This document shows, in pieces, positions 28,624 to 37,056 of a stretch of DNA of 64,000 nucleotides. A program made the position numbers and the translations under genes. The stretch is from Martelella sp. HB161492 (GTDB lineage: Bacteria; Pseudomonadota; Alphaproteobacteria; Rhizobiales; Rhizobiaceae). The stretch is taken from positions 124,001-188,000 of the forward strand of contig NZ_JAATVV010000006.1 of NCBI RefSeq assembly GCF_013184775.1, read 5' to 3'. Under the pieces are notes generated by a model, which was given only the letters and a program-made list of their open reading frames with translations, was not told the DNA's origin and did no database searches. Every line of letters begins with the position of its first letter. Position 1 is the first letter of the stretch.

Positions 28624-29663
28624 ACGGCCTTAAGCGTTTCGCCGGGGACATAGCCCAGCTTCTGCATCACATTGTCTGGCGCATTGGCCGGATCCCGGAT
28701 CTTCAAGATCAGATTTTCGACTGCCCGTTCGCCCATCTCCTCCCGGGGAATGGAAATGCGGGTCCAGCGCGAGCCCTCGGCCTCGTCAAACAGCGGGGCC
28801 GCCAGCGCGACGACGGAGATCACGTCGGGAATATCAAGGCCGAGCGCGCTGATCTGCCGCTCCAGCGCCACGGCATGGGCAAAGGTCTCGGTCAGCACCA
28901 CGGTGGCATCGGACCGAAGCAGCATGCGCACCCAAGCCTGCGTTATCTTGTCAGGGTCGATGCGTTCGACGGACAGCGACAGGTCGTCAAAGCCGTTTTC
29001 GAGAAAACCGCGCTCGCGATCCTCGTTCTGTTCGCGAATCTCGGATTCACCGATGAATTTCAGTGTGCGGTGACCAAGCGCGCGGCAGCGCGCGACAACA
29101 TCGCGCACGGCGGAACAGTAATCCGGGGCGACCCAGCTGACTGCGCGGCCCCCGACCTCACGCCGGCCGATGGTCACGAAGGGAAAGCCGGTATCGCAGA
29201 GCCTTTTGAGTTCGGCCTTGTCCTGGACGGCACCCAGAAGAATGGCGCCATCGGCAATGCCCATCCGGTTGGTGCCGTTGGGGAAAATGCTGCGGCGACC
29301 CTTGTCGAGAGTCGAAGAGGTGAAGAGCAGAAGGTCCTGGCCGCACCGCATCGCTCCGCGCTCGATCCCGAGCAGGAAGGGATAGAAGAAGTTTTTGCGG
29401 TCGGAGGGGAAAACGGCTTCATAGGTAAAGACGCCGATGATGTTGCGCTGACCGCGTGCGAGCGACTGGGCGACGACATCCGGCGCATAGCCAAGGGTCT
29501 CCATCGCGGCCCGGACGCGCTTTGCAGCCTCTTCGCCGACACGGATCGTCTTGCCGGGCTTGGGCGAGATGACGGCAGAAACCACGGCGGTCGAAACGCC
29601 CGCCATCGCTGCCACATCGCTCTGGGTGATGCGCTTCGCGCGCTTTTGCCCACGGTCCGTCAA
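28620..29663 (-). CDS. LacI-family transcriptional regulator
   Basis: A 347-aa repressor. The N-terminal helix-turn-helix (ITQSDVAAMAGVSTAVVSAV) and hinge (YAPDVVAQSLARGQ) precede a periplasmic-binding-like ligand domain. It probably represses the sugar ABC operon just downstream and itself; a perfect-armed palindrome lies 15 bp upstream of its start. The start is TTG at 29663, supported by GAGGAGG 5-6 nt upstream; the next in-frame Met would delete half the recognition helix. The binding-protein gene starts 28 bp after its stop, so regulator and transporter may be co-transcribed. Confidence 0.93.
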   Translation of the reverse strand: MTDRGQKRAKRITQSDVAAMAGVSTAVVSAVISPKPGKTIRVGEEAAKRVRAAMETLGYAPDVVAQSLARGQRNIIGVFTYEAVFPSDRKNFFYPFLLGIERGAMRCGQDLLLFTSSTLDKGRRSIFPNGTNRMGIADGAILLGAVQDKAELKRLCDTGFPFVTIGRREVGGRAVSWVAPDYCSAVRDVVARCRALGHRTLKFIGESEIREQNEDRERGFLENGFDDLSLSVERIDPDKITQAWVRMLLRSDATVVLTETFAHAVALERQISALGLDIPDVISVVALAAPLFDEAEGSRWTRISIPREEMGERAVENLILKIRDPANAPDNVMQKLGYVPGETLKAV

Positions 29664-29678
29664 GATGTCCTCCTCTGA

Positions 29679-29698
29679 TTGATTAAGCGTATAATCAA
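29679..29698. promoter_or_regulatory. Candidate LacI operator O1
   Basis: TTGATTAAGCGTATAATCAA on the plus strand, with 7-bp perfect arms TTGATTA/TAATCAA around AGCGTA. It sits immediately upstream of the lacI ribosome site, as expected for autoregulation and control of the operon behind it. Confidence 0.7.
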
Positions 29699-29879
29699 AG
29701 CCATTCTGCTGTCAATCATCATTTTCGCCGTTTTTTGGGATCAGGGCGCACGCAGTCGAAAATCCTGCCGAACGGCACCATAAGGAGGGGCTGGGCGGCG
29801 ATTGCGGCTGCGAGACAGGATTGCCCCCCGGATCAGGACCCGGGCCTTTCGGAGGGGGGCGTCCGCTGTCAAACCTACA

Positions 29880-30746
29880 TCAGCTTGCGCGCTCCAGCCA
29901 TTTTAGAAAATGCCTGACGGCCGGGCCCGGCTCGGGCGGAACAATCACATAATATCCAAGGGTTTCGGAGGGATCACGATAGAGCACGGACAGGAGGCCG
30001 CTATCGAGATCGCGCTGCACCAGGGCGCGGGATTGCAGCGAAATGCCCTGGCCTGCCCGAAGTGCCGAAAGCACCAGGGAATTGGTCGGGTAATGCCGGT
30101 GCAGCGCAGCATCAAACGCGATCCCATGCCGCTCCACCCAATGCATATGTTCGGTGCGTCCGGTTTCGAACAGCCAGCACTGCTCTGCCATGGACGCCGG
30201 GTCAGCGCTGATCCTGTCAGAGAACGTGTCCGTCCGCGCGACGACAAGATATTCGCCGGATACGAGATACCGGCTTTTACAATCAGCCCAATCGCCGTGC
30301 CCGTAGCGGATCGCCACGTCCAGCCGCTCATGTTTGAAATCTAGCACAGCCAGACTTGGAATAAGCTCGATCCGTATCTCCGGATGGTCAGACCAGAACT
30401 CACCAAGCCTCGGCATCAGCCAGCTTTCTGCGAATGAGGGCGGGACGGTTATACGCAGCGGGCGAAGCGCCTCTTCGGCAAGCAGCACGTCGAGCGCTGA
30501 ATGGATCGTGCCGAATCCCTCATGGGTCGCATCAGCCAGACGTGCGCCGACCGCAGTCAGATTGATACCGCGCCCTGTCCGCTCGACAAGCGCCAGCCCC
30601 AGATGACGTTCAAGGCCACGGACATGCTGACGGACGGCCGCCTCGGTGACATTCAAGCCGGTAGCCGCGATCGAAAAGCTCCGATGCGTGGCGACGGCAT
30701 CAAAGGCGCGCAACGCGGAAAGCGGCGGCATCCGGCTCCAGTTCAT
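29880..30746 (-). CDS. LysR-family regulator (GcvA-like)
   Basis: A 288-aa protein. The N-terminal winged helix (PPLSALRAFDAVATHRSFS, then TEAAVRQHVRGLE) and the effector domain starting at PLRITVPPSFAESWLMPRL match the GcvA/AmpR branch. AAAGGA precedes the ATG at 30746. It is divergent from a LysE-type exporter 101 bp away and most likely controls it in response to the exported amino acid or a related compound. Confidence 0.92.
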   Translation of the reverse strand: MNWSRMPPLSALRAFDAVATHRSFSIAATGLNVTEAAVRQHVRGLERHLGLALVERTGRGINLTAVGARLADATHEGFGTIHSALDVLLAEEALRPLRITVPPSFAESWLMPRLGEFWSDHPEIRIELIPSLAVLDFKHERLDVAIRYGHGDWADCKSRYLVSGEYLVVARTDTFSDRISADPASMAEQCWLFETGRTEHMHWVERHGIAFDAALHRHYPTNSLVLSALRAGQGISLQSRALVQRDLDSGLLSVLYRDPSETLGYYVIVPPEPGPAVRHFLKWLERAS

Positions 30747-30847
30747 ATCGTAGTTTTCCTTTCGACCTGAAAAGATATTTGCCGTGAAATTGGCAGAAAA
30801 CTGCATAGAATTGAAGTCAAATCGAAGTTTAGTTTCGGAGAAATGTT
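30747..30847. promoter_or_regulatory. LysR/LysE divergent promoter region
   Basis: A 101-bp AT-richer intergenic stretch between divergent genes. It contains TGCC-N8-GGCA, a dyad that could be the LysR-binding site, though it does not match the T-N11-A form exactly. Confidence 0.35.
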
Positions 30848-31462
30848 ATGGAAATACACACTTGGCTGGCCTTTAGCGCTGCAAGTATTGCTTTGCTGGC
30901 GATCCCCGGACCCGTGGTCATGCTGCTGTTGGGCTATACGCTCGGGCATGGGCCAAAGGCAGCGGCGGCGGCTGTGCCGGGCGTCCTGCTGGGCGATTTC
31001 ACCGCGATGTCGCTTTCGATGCTCGGTGCAGGCGCAATCCTTGCGGCCTCGTCTAGCCTGTTCTTGACGTTGAAACTGGCTGGTGCCGTCTATCTTCTTT
31101 GGTTGGGCATCAAGCTCTGGAGAGACGACACAAAGCCGATCGCCGCAGACGACCATGCGCCGTTCAAAGGATGGGGGGCATTTGCTAACGCCTATTGGGT
31201 GACGGCGCTGAATCCAAAGGACATCGTCTTCTTCGTCGCCTTCCTGCCGCAGTTCATCTCTGCCGACCACGCATTTTTCCCGCAGATTGTCATGATCGAA
31301 GCGACATTTCTCAGCCTTGTCGTTCTCAGCAACGCGGCATGGATTCTGCTCGGATCGAAAATCTCCCGGTATTTTGGCCGGCGCAGCCATATCCGCATCG
31401 CCAATCGCATAGGTGCCGGATGGCTCGTGGGGGCAGGGCTGCTGACAGCTGTCAAAGGTTGA
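30848..31462 (+). CDS. LysE/RhtB-family amino acid exporter
   Basis: A 204-aa membrane protein with about six helices. The N-terminal IPGPVVMLLLGYTLGHG is the family signature (GP motif in helix 1), and NPKDIVFFVAFLPQF is the second conserved block. It exports amino acids or analogues. GGAG stands 8 nt before the ATG. A single-gene unit, divergent from its LysR regulator. Confidence 0.94.
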   Translation: MEIHTWLAFSAASIALLAIPGPVVMLLLGYTLGHGPKAAAAAVPGVLLGDFTAMSLSMLGAGAILAASSSLFLTLKLAGAVYLLWLGIKLWRDDTKPIAADDHAPFKGWGAFANAYWVTALNPKDIVFFVAFLPQFISADHAFFPQIVMIEATFLSLVVLSNAAWILLGSKISRYFGRRSHIRIANRIGAGWLVGAGLLTAVKG

Positions 31463-31589
31463 GGGGACCACTTGCCTCAGGATTGTCCTGGCGTGGCCCA
31501 CGCAGTCTCGCCATGGAAGCCGATAGCAGTATATCGCTGCGGCCAGGGCAACCCCGCTGCGCATTACGTGAGTTGCACGATCAACTCCG

Positions 31590-32558
31590 TCAGCGCTTCA
31601 CCGCGCCAAGAAGCCGTTCGGCATTGTCGTGGCAGACAGCCCGGCGCTCCTGATCGGAAAGCGGCGCATGGTCGATCCAGTGTCCGGCTTCTTCGGGTTT
31701 TTCGAAAGGATAATCGACCGAGAACATCACCCGCTCAGCGCCGAGCGCATCCAGCGCACAGCGCAGCGGTTCATCAGAGCAGACGCCTGCGGTGGTCACC
31801 CAGACATTGCGGCGGAAATAGTCGGATGGTTTCATCGCCAGCCGGCGGTCGCCGCGATTGGAGATCTCAAAGCGGCTGTCAAAACGCCAGAGCTGGTAGG
31901 GCAGCGTCTCGCCCATATGGCCAAGCAGCAACCGTGCTTTCGGGAAACGGTCGAAAATGCCGCCGAAAATGATCCGCAGCGCGTGGTTCCCGGTCTCCAC
32001 CGTCCAGCTCCAGACCGGACCGAACAGTTCCGGATGGTTGTGATACATGTACGGAAAGTCCGGAGGATTATAGGGATGGATATAGATCGGCGCCTGCAGA
32101 TCGGCAGCGCGTTCCCACAAAACCGAAAACCGGTCATCATCAAGATAGGCGCCATTGGTCTGGCCGTTGATCATGGCGCCGGACATGCCAAGCTGGCTGA
32201 CGGCGCGTTCGAGTTCGTCGGCAGCGGCCTTCGGATCCTGCACCGCCAGATGGGCAAAGCCGCCATAGCGGCCCTTGCTCCCGGCCATTTTCGCCGCCAG
32301 GAAGTCGTTGCAGGCGGCCGCCTTGCGCACGGCTGTGGCGGTATCGGCTTCGGCCTGCACGCCGGGACCCGACAGTGACAATACGGCATGGTCGATGCCG
32401 ATCCGGTCCATGGCGGCAAGCCGCCTGTCGCCGAAATCGGCCAGGGCTTCAGCCGCCCTGCCGAAAAGATCCGGGCTGATATTGATCGCCGTTTTGGCGA
32501 AATAGTCCTCCATGCCCGGCGCCATGAAGTGTTCTTCAAGTGCGATTTTTCCCGTCAT
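31590..32558 (-). CDS. Amidohydrolase of the ACMSD/gamma-resorcylate decarboxylase type
   Basis: A 322-aa TIM-barrel metalloenzyme (Amidohydro_2). The opening KIALEEHF supplies the Glu and His metal ligands; further ligands are in IYIHPYN and LLLGHMGE, and the conserved Asp is in MFSVDYPFE. These features match the decarboxylase subgroup (gamma-resorcylate decarboxylase, ACMSD) more than true amidases. It is last in the minus arm of the IclR cluster, 15 bp behind the M24 gene. The exact substrate is unknown; a carboxylated intermediate of the same pathway is plausible. Confidence 0.88.
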   Translation of the reverse strand: MTGKIALEEHFMAPGMEDYFAKTAINISPDLFGRAAEALADFGDRRLAAMDRIGIDHAVLSLSGPGVQAEADTATAVRKAAACNDFLAAKMAGSKGRYGGFAHLAVQDPKAAADELERAVSQLGMSGAMINGQTNGAYLDDDRFSVLWERAADLQAPIYIHPYNPPDFPYMYHNHPELFGPVWSWTVETGNHALRIIFGGIFDRFPKARLLLGHMGETLPYQLWRFDSRFEISNRGDRRLAMKPSDYFRRNVWVTTAGVCSDEPLRCALDALGAERVMFSVDYPFEKPEEAGHWIDHAPLSDQERRAVCHDNAERLLGAVKR

Positions 32559-32573
32559 CCCGTCTCACTCCCG

Positions 32574-33749
32574 TCAGTGGATTTCAAAGATTGTCTTTGC
32601 GGTCTTGTGCTCACAGGGCAGGGGGCCTGCCGGGCCGATCGTGTAATTGTCGCAGATCACGGCGAAGACCGTGCCGTCGTCATAGCCGGGATGAACCGCG
32701 AGCGTCATGTTTTCGGCAAGCACCATCGTCTCATCGGCACGGATCAGGGGCCGCTCCACCATGTCGCCGCCTTGTCCATGGGCATAAAGCCGGGTTTCTG
32801 GCGGTAGACCGCGCGCCAGCATGAAGCGGTCATGGGCAGCGGCGATCTCCGCCGCCGCCGCGCCCGGTTTCATCGCAGACAGCGTGGCCTGCTGCGCTTC
32901 CAGCACGGTATCGAAATGGCGTTTCAGCGGATCGGTCGCATGGCCGAGCACGATGGTGCGGGCGATTTCCGCATAGGCGCCGCCCGGACCGTTCACCTCG
33001 ATCAGCATGGAAAAGTGATCGCCGGGTTCGATCACCCGGCCCTGAAGATGGCGCGGATTGAAGCGGGCGGCCTTTCCCTGCGGCGCCGAACCGCACAGCA
33101 CGATGCCCTGATCGCTGCCAAGCGCCTGCGCCTTCGCCATGGCGGCACTGGCGACATCGATGTCGCGCATGCCGGGTCTGATGACCCCCAGCACATGGGC
33201 GAAGGTCTCGTCCTGCAGGCGGCAGGTCCGCCGGTAATTCTCGATTTCCTCGGCACTTTTTACGGCCTTCAGCCGGTCGAGAAGCGGGGTTGCGTCGATG
33301 ATTTCGATGCCGTCAATCGCTTCGATGGCATGAAGCAGGGCGGCTGGCATCGCACCGGCCGTCACCAGGCCGATCCGGCGGCAGTCTTGAAGTTGCGTGG
33401 CAACAAGTTCGCCGTCGAGCCGGTTGGTCTGGGCAATGGCGGAGAAGGCCGGCGCCGTCAGCTGCAGTCCGACCCCACGGTGAATGGAATCGCGACCGGC
33501 AAATTCATTCCGGCCGCCGAAGGAGCCCATTTCGACCACGCTCATCGGCCGGTCGGCATAGAAGATTGCCGTGCGGTAATAGCCGTTGGTGGCCGGCATG
33601 TCGGTAAGCCAGCGCAAATGCCCGCCCAGCCAGTCATTGCTGCCGGTGGCGATGATGGCGTCAAGACCGAGCGCGCTCATCTCACCGCGCAGCAGATGAA
33701 AACGGCGGTCAAGCTCGGCATCGGAAACGGCATTCAGTCGCAGAGACAT
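32574..33749 (-). CDS. M24 (pita-bread) family protein, creatinase/Xaa-Pro peptidase-like
   Basis: A 391-aa protein. An N-terminal creatinase-type domain (about 1-150) precedes a pita-bread domain (about 160-390) with the family His in LYAHGQGGD. The usual Asp ligands read Glu here (SMLIEVNGPG, YAEIARTIVL), and the MxxTxEPG motif reads MTLAVHPGY. This suggests a non-classical metal site or a metal-free hydrolase like creatinase, rather than an aminopeptidase. AAAGGAAAG precedes the ATG. It is flanked by hydroxyacid dehydrogenase and amidohydrolase genes. Confidence 0.85.
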   Translation of the reverse strand: MSLRLNAVSDAELDRRFHLLRGEMSALGLDAIIATGSNDWLGGHLRWLTDMPATNGYYRTAIFYADRPMSVVEMGSFGGRNEFAGRDSIHRGVGLQLTAPAFSAIAQTNRLDGELVATQLQDCRRIGLVTAGAMPAALLHAIEAIDGIEIIDATPLLDRLKAVKSAEEIENYRRTCRLQDETFAHVLGVIRPGMRDIDVASAAMAKAQALGSDQGIVLCGSAPQGKAARFNPRHLQGRVIEPGDHFSMLIEVNGPGGAYAEIARTIVLGHATDPLKRHFDTVLEAQQATLSAMKPGAAAAEIAAAHDRFMLARGLPPETRLYAHGQGGDMVERPLIRADETMVLAENMTLAVHPGYDDGTVFAVICDNYTIGPAGPLPCEHKTAKTIFEIH

Positions 33750-33775
33750 CGACTTTCCTTTCGTGAAACGGCGCT

Positions 33776-34720
33776 CTAGCCGCGGATGATCCTGTCGGTA
33801 ATGCCCTTAAGGCCGAAAGCCTCAAATTCGGCGAGATGCTGCTTCACCAGCGGCAGGGCCTGTGCCGCATAGGTATCGCTCATGCCGCCAATATGCGGGG
33901 TGACGATCACATTGGGCAGGGCGCGGAACGGACTGTCGGCGGGAAGCGGCTCGACGGCAAAGACATCGAGACCGGCACCTGCAAGATGGCCGGATGCAAG
34001 ATGGGAGAGAAGGGCGGCCTCATCCACACAGCCGCCGCGGGCGATGTTGATGAGATAGCTGCCGGGGCGCATGGCCGAAAGCACGGCATCATCAACGATG
34101 TGATGCGTCTTTGGCGAATAGGGCACGATGACCACCAGAAAATCAGCCTCCGCTGCCGCCTCGGCGCGGCGGGCACGCGGAAAGATCCGGGCGAAACCAT
34201 CAACCGTCTGCCGCCCGTCGGAAATGCCGGTCACAGTCATGCCGAACGCATTGCAGCGCGCGGCCAGCGCTTCGCCAATCGCGCCAAGGCCGAGGATCGT
34301 CACCGTCTTTCCGCACAGAAGCGGCTGCGGCCAGCGCTGCCAGACACCGGCCCGGCTCTGCGCCATCATCTGCTCGAAGCGCCTGAGCAGGGACAGCATC
34401 ATCAAAATGGCGAGCTCCGACATCTGCGGACCATGCATGCCATGGGTATTGGTAATGACGACGTCAGGGCCAAGGGCCGGAGCGGCAATGAGATTGTCGA
34501 CACCGGTTGTCAATGCATGAACCCATTTCAGACGGGGCATACGGGTGAGAAGCGCGTCGCCGAGATAGGGCGCGAGGCCGATCAAGACCTCGCTTTCAAG
34601 TGCTGGTGCGCTGACACTGTCAGCCGTGTCCGCGCGATGAAAGGTAAAGCCGGGAAAGGCGCGGCCAAGCGCGTCGCAGTAGAATCCGGCATCGCGATCG
34701 ATGACGAGAATGTCACGCAT
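33776..34720 (-). CDS. D-2-hydroxyacid dehydrogenase (NAD-binding)
   Basis: A 314-aa enzyme. The Rossmann motif GLGAIGEALA lies in the central NAD domain, and the catalytic Arg/Glu/His set is in INIARGGCVDEAAL, FAVEPLP and VTPHIGG. It reduces or oxidises 2-hydroxy/2-oxo acids in the cytoplasm. The start at 34720 (MRDILVID) removes a 39-residue extension that has no family similarity. It lies 137 bp after dctP in the minus arm of the IclR cluster. Confidence 0.9.
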   Translation of the reverse strand: MRDILVIDRDAGFYCDALGRAFPGFTFHRADTADSVSAPALESEVLIGLAPYLGDALLTRMPRLKWVHALTTGVDNLIAAPALGPDVVITNTHGMHGPQMSELAILMMLSLLRRFEQMMAQSRAGVWQRWPQPLLCGKTVTILGLGAIGEALAARCNAFGMTVTGISDGRQTVDGFARIFPRARRAEAAAEADFLVVIVPYSPKTHHIVDDAVLSAMRPGSYLINIARGGCVDEAALLSHLASGHLAGAGLDVFAVEPLPADSPFRALPNVIVTPHIGGMSDTYAAQALPLVKQHLAEFEAFGLKGITDRIIRG

Positions 34721-34857
34721 GGGCAGTTCCGCTCGGTATGTTGCCGTGACGGGGCCAGACCGCGTCAAGGACGGTGGCCACAGCGCGGCAATCTGATGGC
34801 ATGGGGATGTGAGGTTCGAACGGGCCGGACGGTACACCCTGCTCGGCCCGCGAAATC

Positions 34858-35850
34858 TTACTTCACATAGGCATCATAGAAGGCCTGGGCCGGCTTGCCG
34901 GTATCGGCCACCGCCTTGATTCCCTCATCGATCATCGGGGTCAGCAGGTCCTTGAGCTTGCCGGCTTCGGCATCGGGCAAGGCGACGATGGAAACGCCAT
35001 TGTCCTGAAGATAGCTCCGTCCGGCCGTTTCATGGGCGTCCCAGTCGGCGCCGAATTGCTGCGCCATGGCGGTCCCGGTCGTGTCCGTGATCAGCTTTTG
35101 CAGATCCGGCGACAGGGAATCGAACTTGGCCTGGTTCATCACCACCGCAAATGTGGCCGAGGCAATGCCGTTTTCCAGCGAATATTTCAGCGTCGGCGCC
35201 AGACCGAAGGCCATGGTCGCCTCAAAGGGGAAGGTCGCCGCATCGATGATGCCCTTGGACAGAGCGTCACTGGTTTCACCCGGCGAGACCGCCATTGGCA
35301 CGGCGCCCAGCTTCTCAATCACATTTTGGAACACCTGTCCGGCATAGCGGATCCGCAGGCCCTTGAACGCATCAAGACCGGTGGGATCGACCTTGGCGAA
35401 GTTGAATTTCAACGGCGGTGTGACCGCCATCCAGAGGATTTTGGTCCCCTTATGCTCATCGGCCAGGTATTCCGGTGCCAGTTCTGTCAGGCGCGCGGAG
35501 GTCACCTCACTCGTCTCGCCTGCACTTGGATAGGTCAGCGGCAGACCGGCAAGCTCTGACAGCGGAAAGCGGCCGGGCGTGGCACTGTGCAGCACAACGG
35601 TAATATCGGCGACGCCGGTGCGCGCCATGTCGAACTGCCGCTCGACCGGGCCCAGCTGGCCGGCCGGATAGATCTGCAGCTTCAGCTCGCCATTGGATTT
35701 CTCCTCCAGCATCTTGCCCCATTTGTCCAGTTCGACATTGAAGGTGTGATTTGGCGGCAGATAGCTCGATACTTTCAGGACCGTCCCGGCAAATGACGGA
35801 GACGCCCATAACAGCGCGGCGACGAGCGCCCCGCGAACAGCAATTTTCAT
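34858..35850 (-). CDS. TRAP transporter periplasmic solute-binding subunit (DctP family)
   Basis: A 330-aa periplasmic protein: signal peptide ending SPSFA22, mature LKVSSYLPPNHTF, central RFDMARTG-like segment (FDMARTGVADI) and GLRIRYAG carrying the Arg that clamps the substrate carboxylate. It binds organic acids for a DctQ/DctM permease. No such permease lies beside it; the only ones in the window are at 45794-47610 on the other strand. GGGAGGAGATC precedes the ATG. A palindromic ATACA/TACATATGTA motif lies just upstream (35891-35917). Confidence 0.93.
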   Translation of the reverse strand: MKIAVRGALVAALLWASPSFAGTVLKVSSYLPPNHTFNVELDKWGKMLEEKSNGELKLQIYPAGQLGPVERQFDMARTGVADITVVLHSATPGRFPLSELAGLPLTYPSAGETSEVTSARLTELAPEYLADEHKGTKILWMAVTPPLKFNFAKVDPTGLDAFKGLRIRYAGQVFQNVIEKLGAVPMAVSPGETSDALSKGIIDAATFPFEATMAFGLAPTLKYSLENGIASATFAVVMNQAKFDSLSPDLQKLITDTTGTAMAQQFGADWDAHETAGRSYLQDNGVSIVALPDAEAGKLKDLLTPMIDEGIKAVADTGKPAQAFYDAYVK

Positions 35851-35890
35851 GATCTCCTCCCGAATTGGCCATATCCTCCATATGGCACCA

Positions 35891-35917
35891 CAATACAATA
35901 CATATGTACTGCAATAC
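35891..35917. promoter_or_regulatory. ATACAATA-CATATG motif upstream of dctP (site A)
   Basis: AATACAATACATATGTACTG sits 41 bp upstream of the dctP start with a TACATATGTA palindromic core. Similar motifs occur upstream of the cyclase (site B) and cupin (site C) genes. Candidate IclR operator. Confidence 0.4.
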
Positions 35918-35958
35918 GGTCAACGCACTTTGCCCGCAGGCGAACGGCACTGCGCCGC

Positions 35959-36068
35959 CTAGTGCATCGTTCTTTTTGAAAATCGGAATCGATTTTCAAA
36001 AAGAACGATGCGTCGATTCAATAAGCTAGAGTGTCCTGGTGCGTCCAAAAGGACGCACGGCGCTCTAG
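35959..36068 (-). repeat. Palindromic mosaic repeat, full copy R2
   Basis: The element runs CTAG to CTAG. One module is a perfect 22-bp inverted repeat (35964-35985 with 35990-36011; loop GAAT). The other is the TGCGTCC-TTTT-GGACGCA hairpin with an outer CTAGAGCG/CACTCTAG stem. The order is that of R1 and R3 on the opposite strand. It lies between iclR and dctP, and its end gives the iclR stop codon. Confidence 0.88.
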
Positions 36069-36829
36069 CTGTCAAACGTGTCCTTGAGATCGGCGCCGAT
36101 TTTGGTCAGCACCGCGCGCACCGCTTCCTTCTGCGTTTCAAATCGCGGCGTCGGAATGGGCACGGAAATGGCGTGAAGCGCGCCCTTCCAGTCGGCAAAG
36201 GCGATGCCTGCGGCGGAAATGCCGACCGTGTGTTCATCACTGTCGAAGGCGATGCCCTCGCGCCGGATCATTTCCAGCATGGCGGCAAATTCAGGCCAGG
36301 ACCCGGCAATATCGCGCCGCTGCCATTCCTCCCGCACCAGCCGTTCGGCCATATCCTGCGGCATGCGGGCCAGCACCGCCCGGCCATTGGCCGTGTCGGT
36401 CAGCGTGAAGACATCGCCGATCGCCGAAACGGTGCGCAGCCTGTGCGTGCCGGGCAGCTGATCGAGAAAGATCATCGCATGGCCCTTGAGCACAGACAAA
36501 TCGGCAGTCTCACCGATCTGGCGGACGATTTCGGCCAGATGCGGGCGGCAGATATCGACGACATTGAACTTGGCGGCCGCCGCCAGCGCGTTGATTTCCG
36601 GCCCGAGGCGGATCCCGCCGCTGCCGGTGGCAAAGACGAGCCGCTCATCCTGTAGCGCACCGACAATACGCTGTACCGTAGAACGGGCAAGACCGACGCG
36701 GTCGGCAATCTGCCCCAGCGACAGGCCGTTCGGGTCTTCGCGCAGCGCCCGAAGAATGGCAGCGGCGCGCGAAATCACCTGAATTCCGTTTTTCGCCAGC
36801 GCAGGCTCGGTTTTATTCGCCTTTTCCAT
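36065..36829 (-). CDS. IclR-family transcriptional regulator
   Basis: A 254-aa protein: N-terminal winged helix (SLGQIADRVGLARSTVQRIVGAL, about 33-56) and C-terminal effector domain (FTLTDTANGRAVLARM, then GISAAGIAFADW). It sits at the centre of two divergent catabolic arms and is their probable regulator, binding an aromatic or aliphatic acid effector. It is divergent from the cyclase gene (227-bp gap) and heads the minus arm before dctP. Its stop codon TAG belongs to repeat R2. Confidence 0.93.
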   Translation of the reverse strand: MEKANKTEPALAKNGIQVISRAAAILRALREDPNGLSLGQIADRVGLARSTVQRIVGALQDERLVFATGSGGIRLGPEINALAAAAKFNVVDICRPHLAEIVRQIGETADLSVLKGHAMIFLDQLPGTHRLRTVSAIGDVFTLTDTANGRAVLARMPQDMAERLVREEWQRRDIAGSWPEFAAMLEMIRREGIAFDSDEHTVGISAAGIAFADWKGALHAISVPIPTPRFETQKEAVRAVLTKIGADLKDTFDS

Positions 36830-37056
36830 AGGTCCGCTCCCATTCAGATCAGCTGATCAATGGCATGCCCCGCCTCCGAAGGCCAGCCAGACTGATCCAC
36901 GATACGGTGCAAAACTGACAAAAAACAAATGTCTTGACCGCGATTCGATACACATGCATCATATCGTGGTAATAACCGTTCGCAAGTATTTTCATCGGAT
37001 CGGAGGATCCGGGAGCGCTTGCGGTGAGGAGAAACGGAGCGCAGGAGGAGCGCATA
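36830..37056. promoter_or_regulatory. IclR/cyclase divergent promoter region with motif site B
   Basis: A 227-bp region between divergent genes. It carries GATACACATGCATC at 36947-36960 followed by ATATCG, sharing the ATACA and ATGCAT elements with sites A and C. It is AT-richer than the flanking genes, as expected for promoters. Confidence 0.45.
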
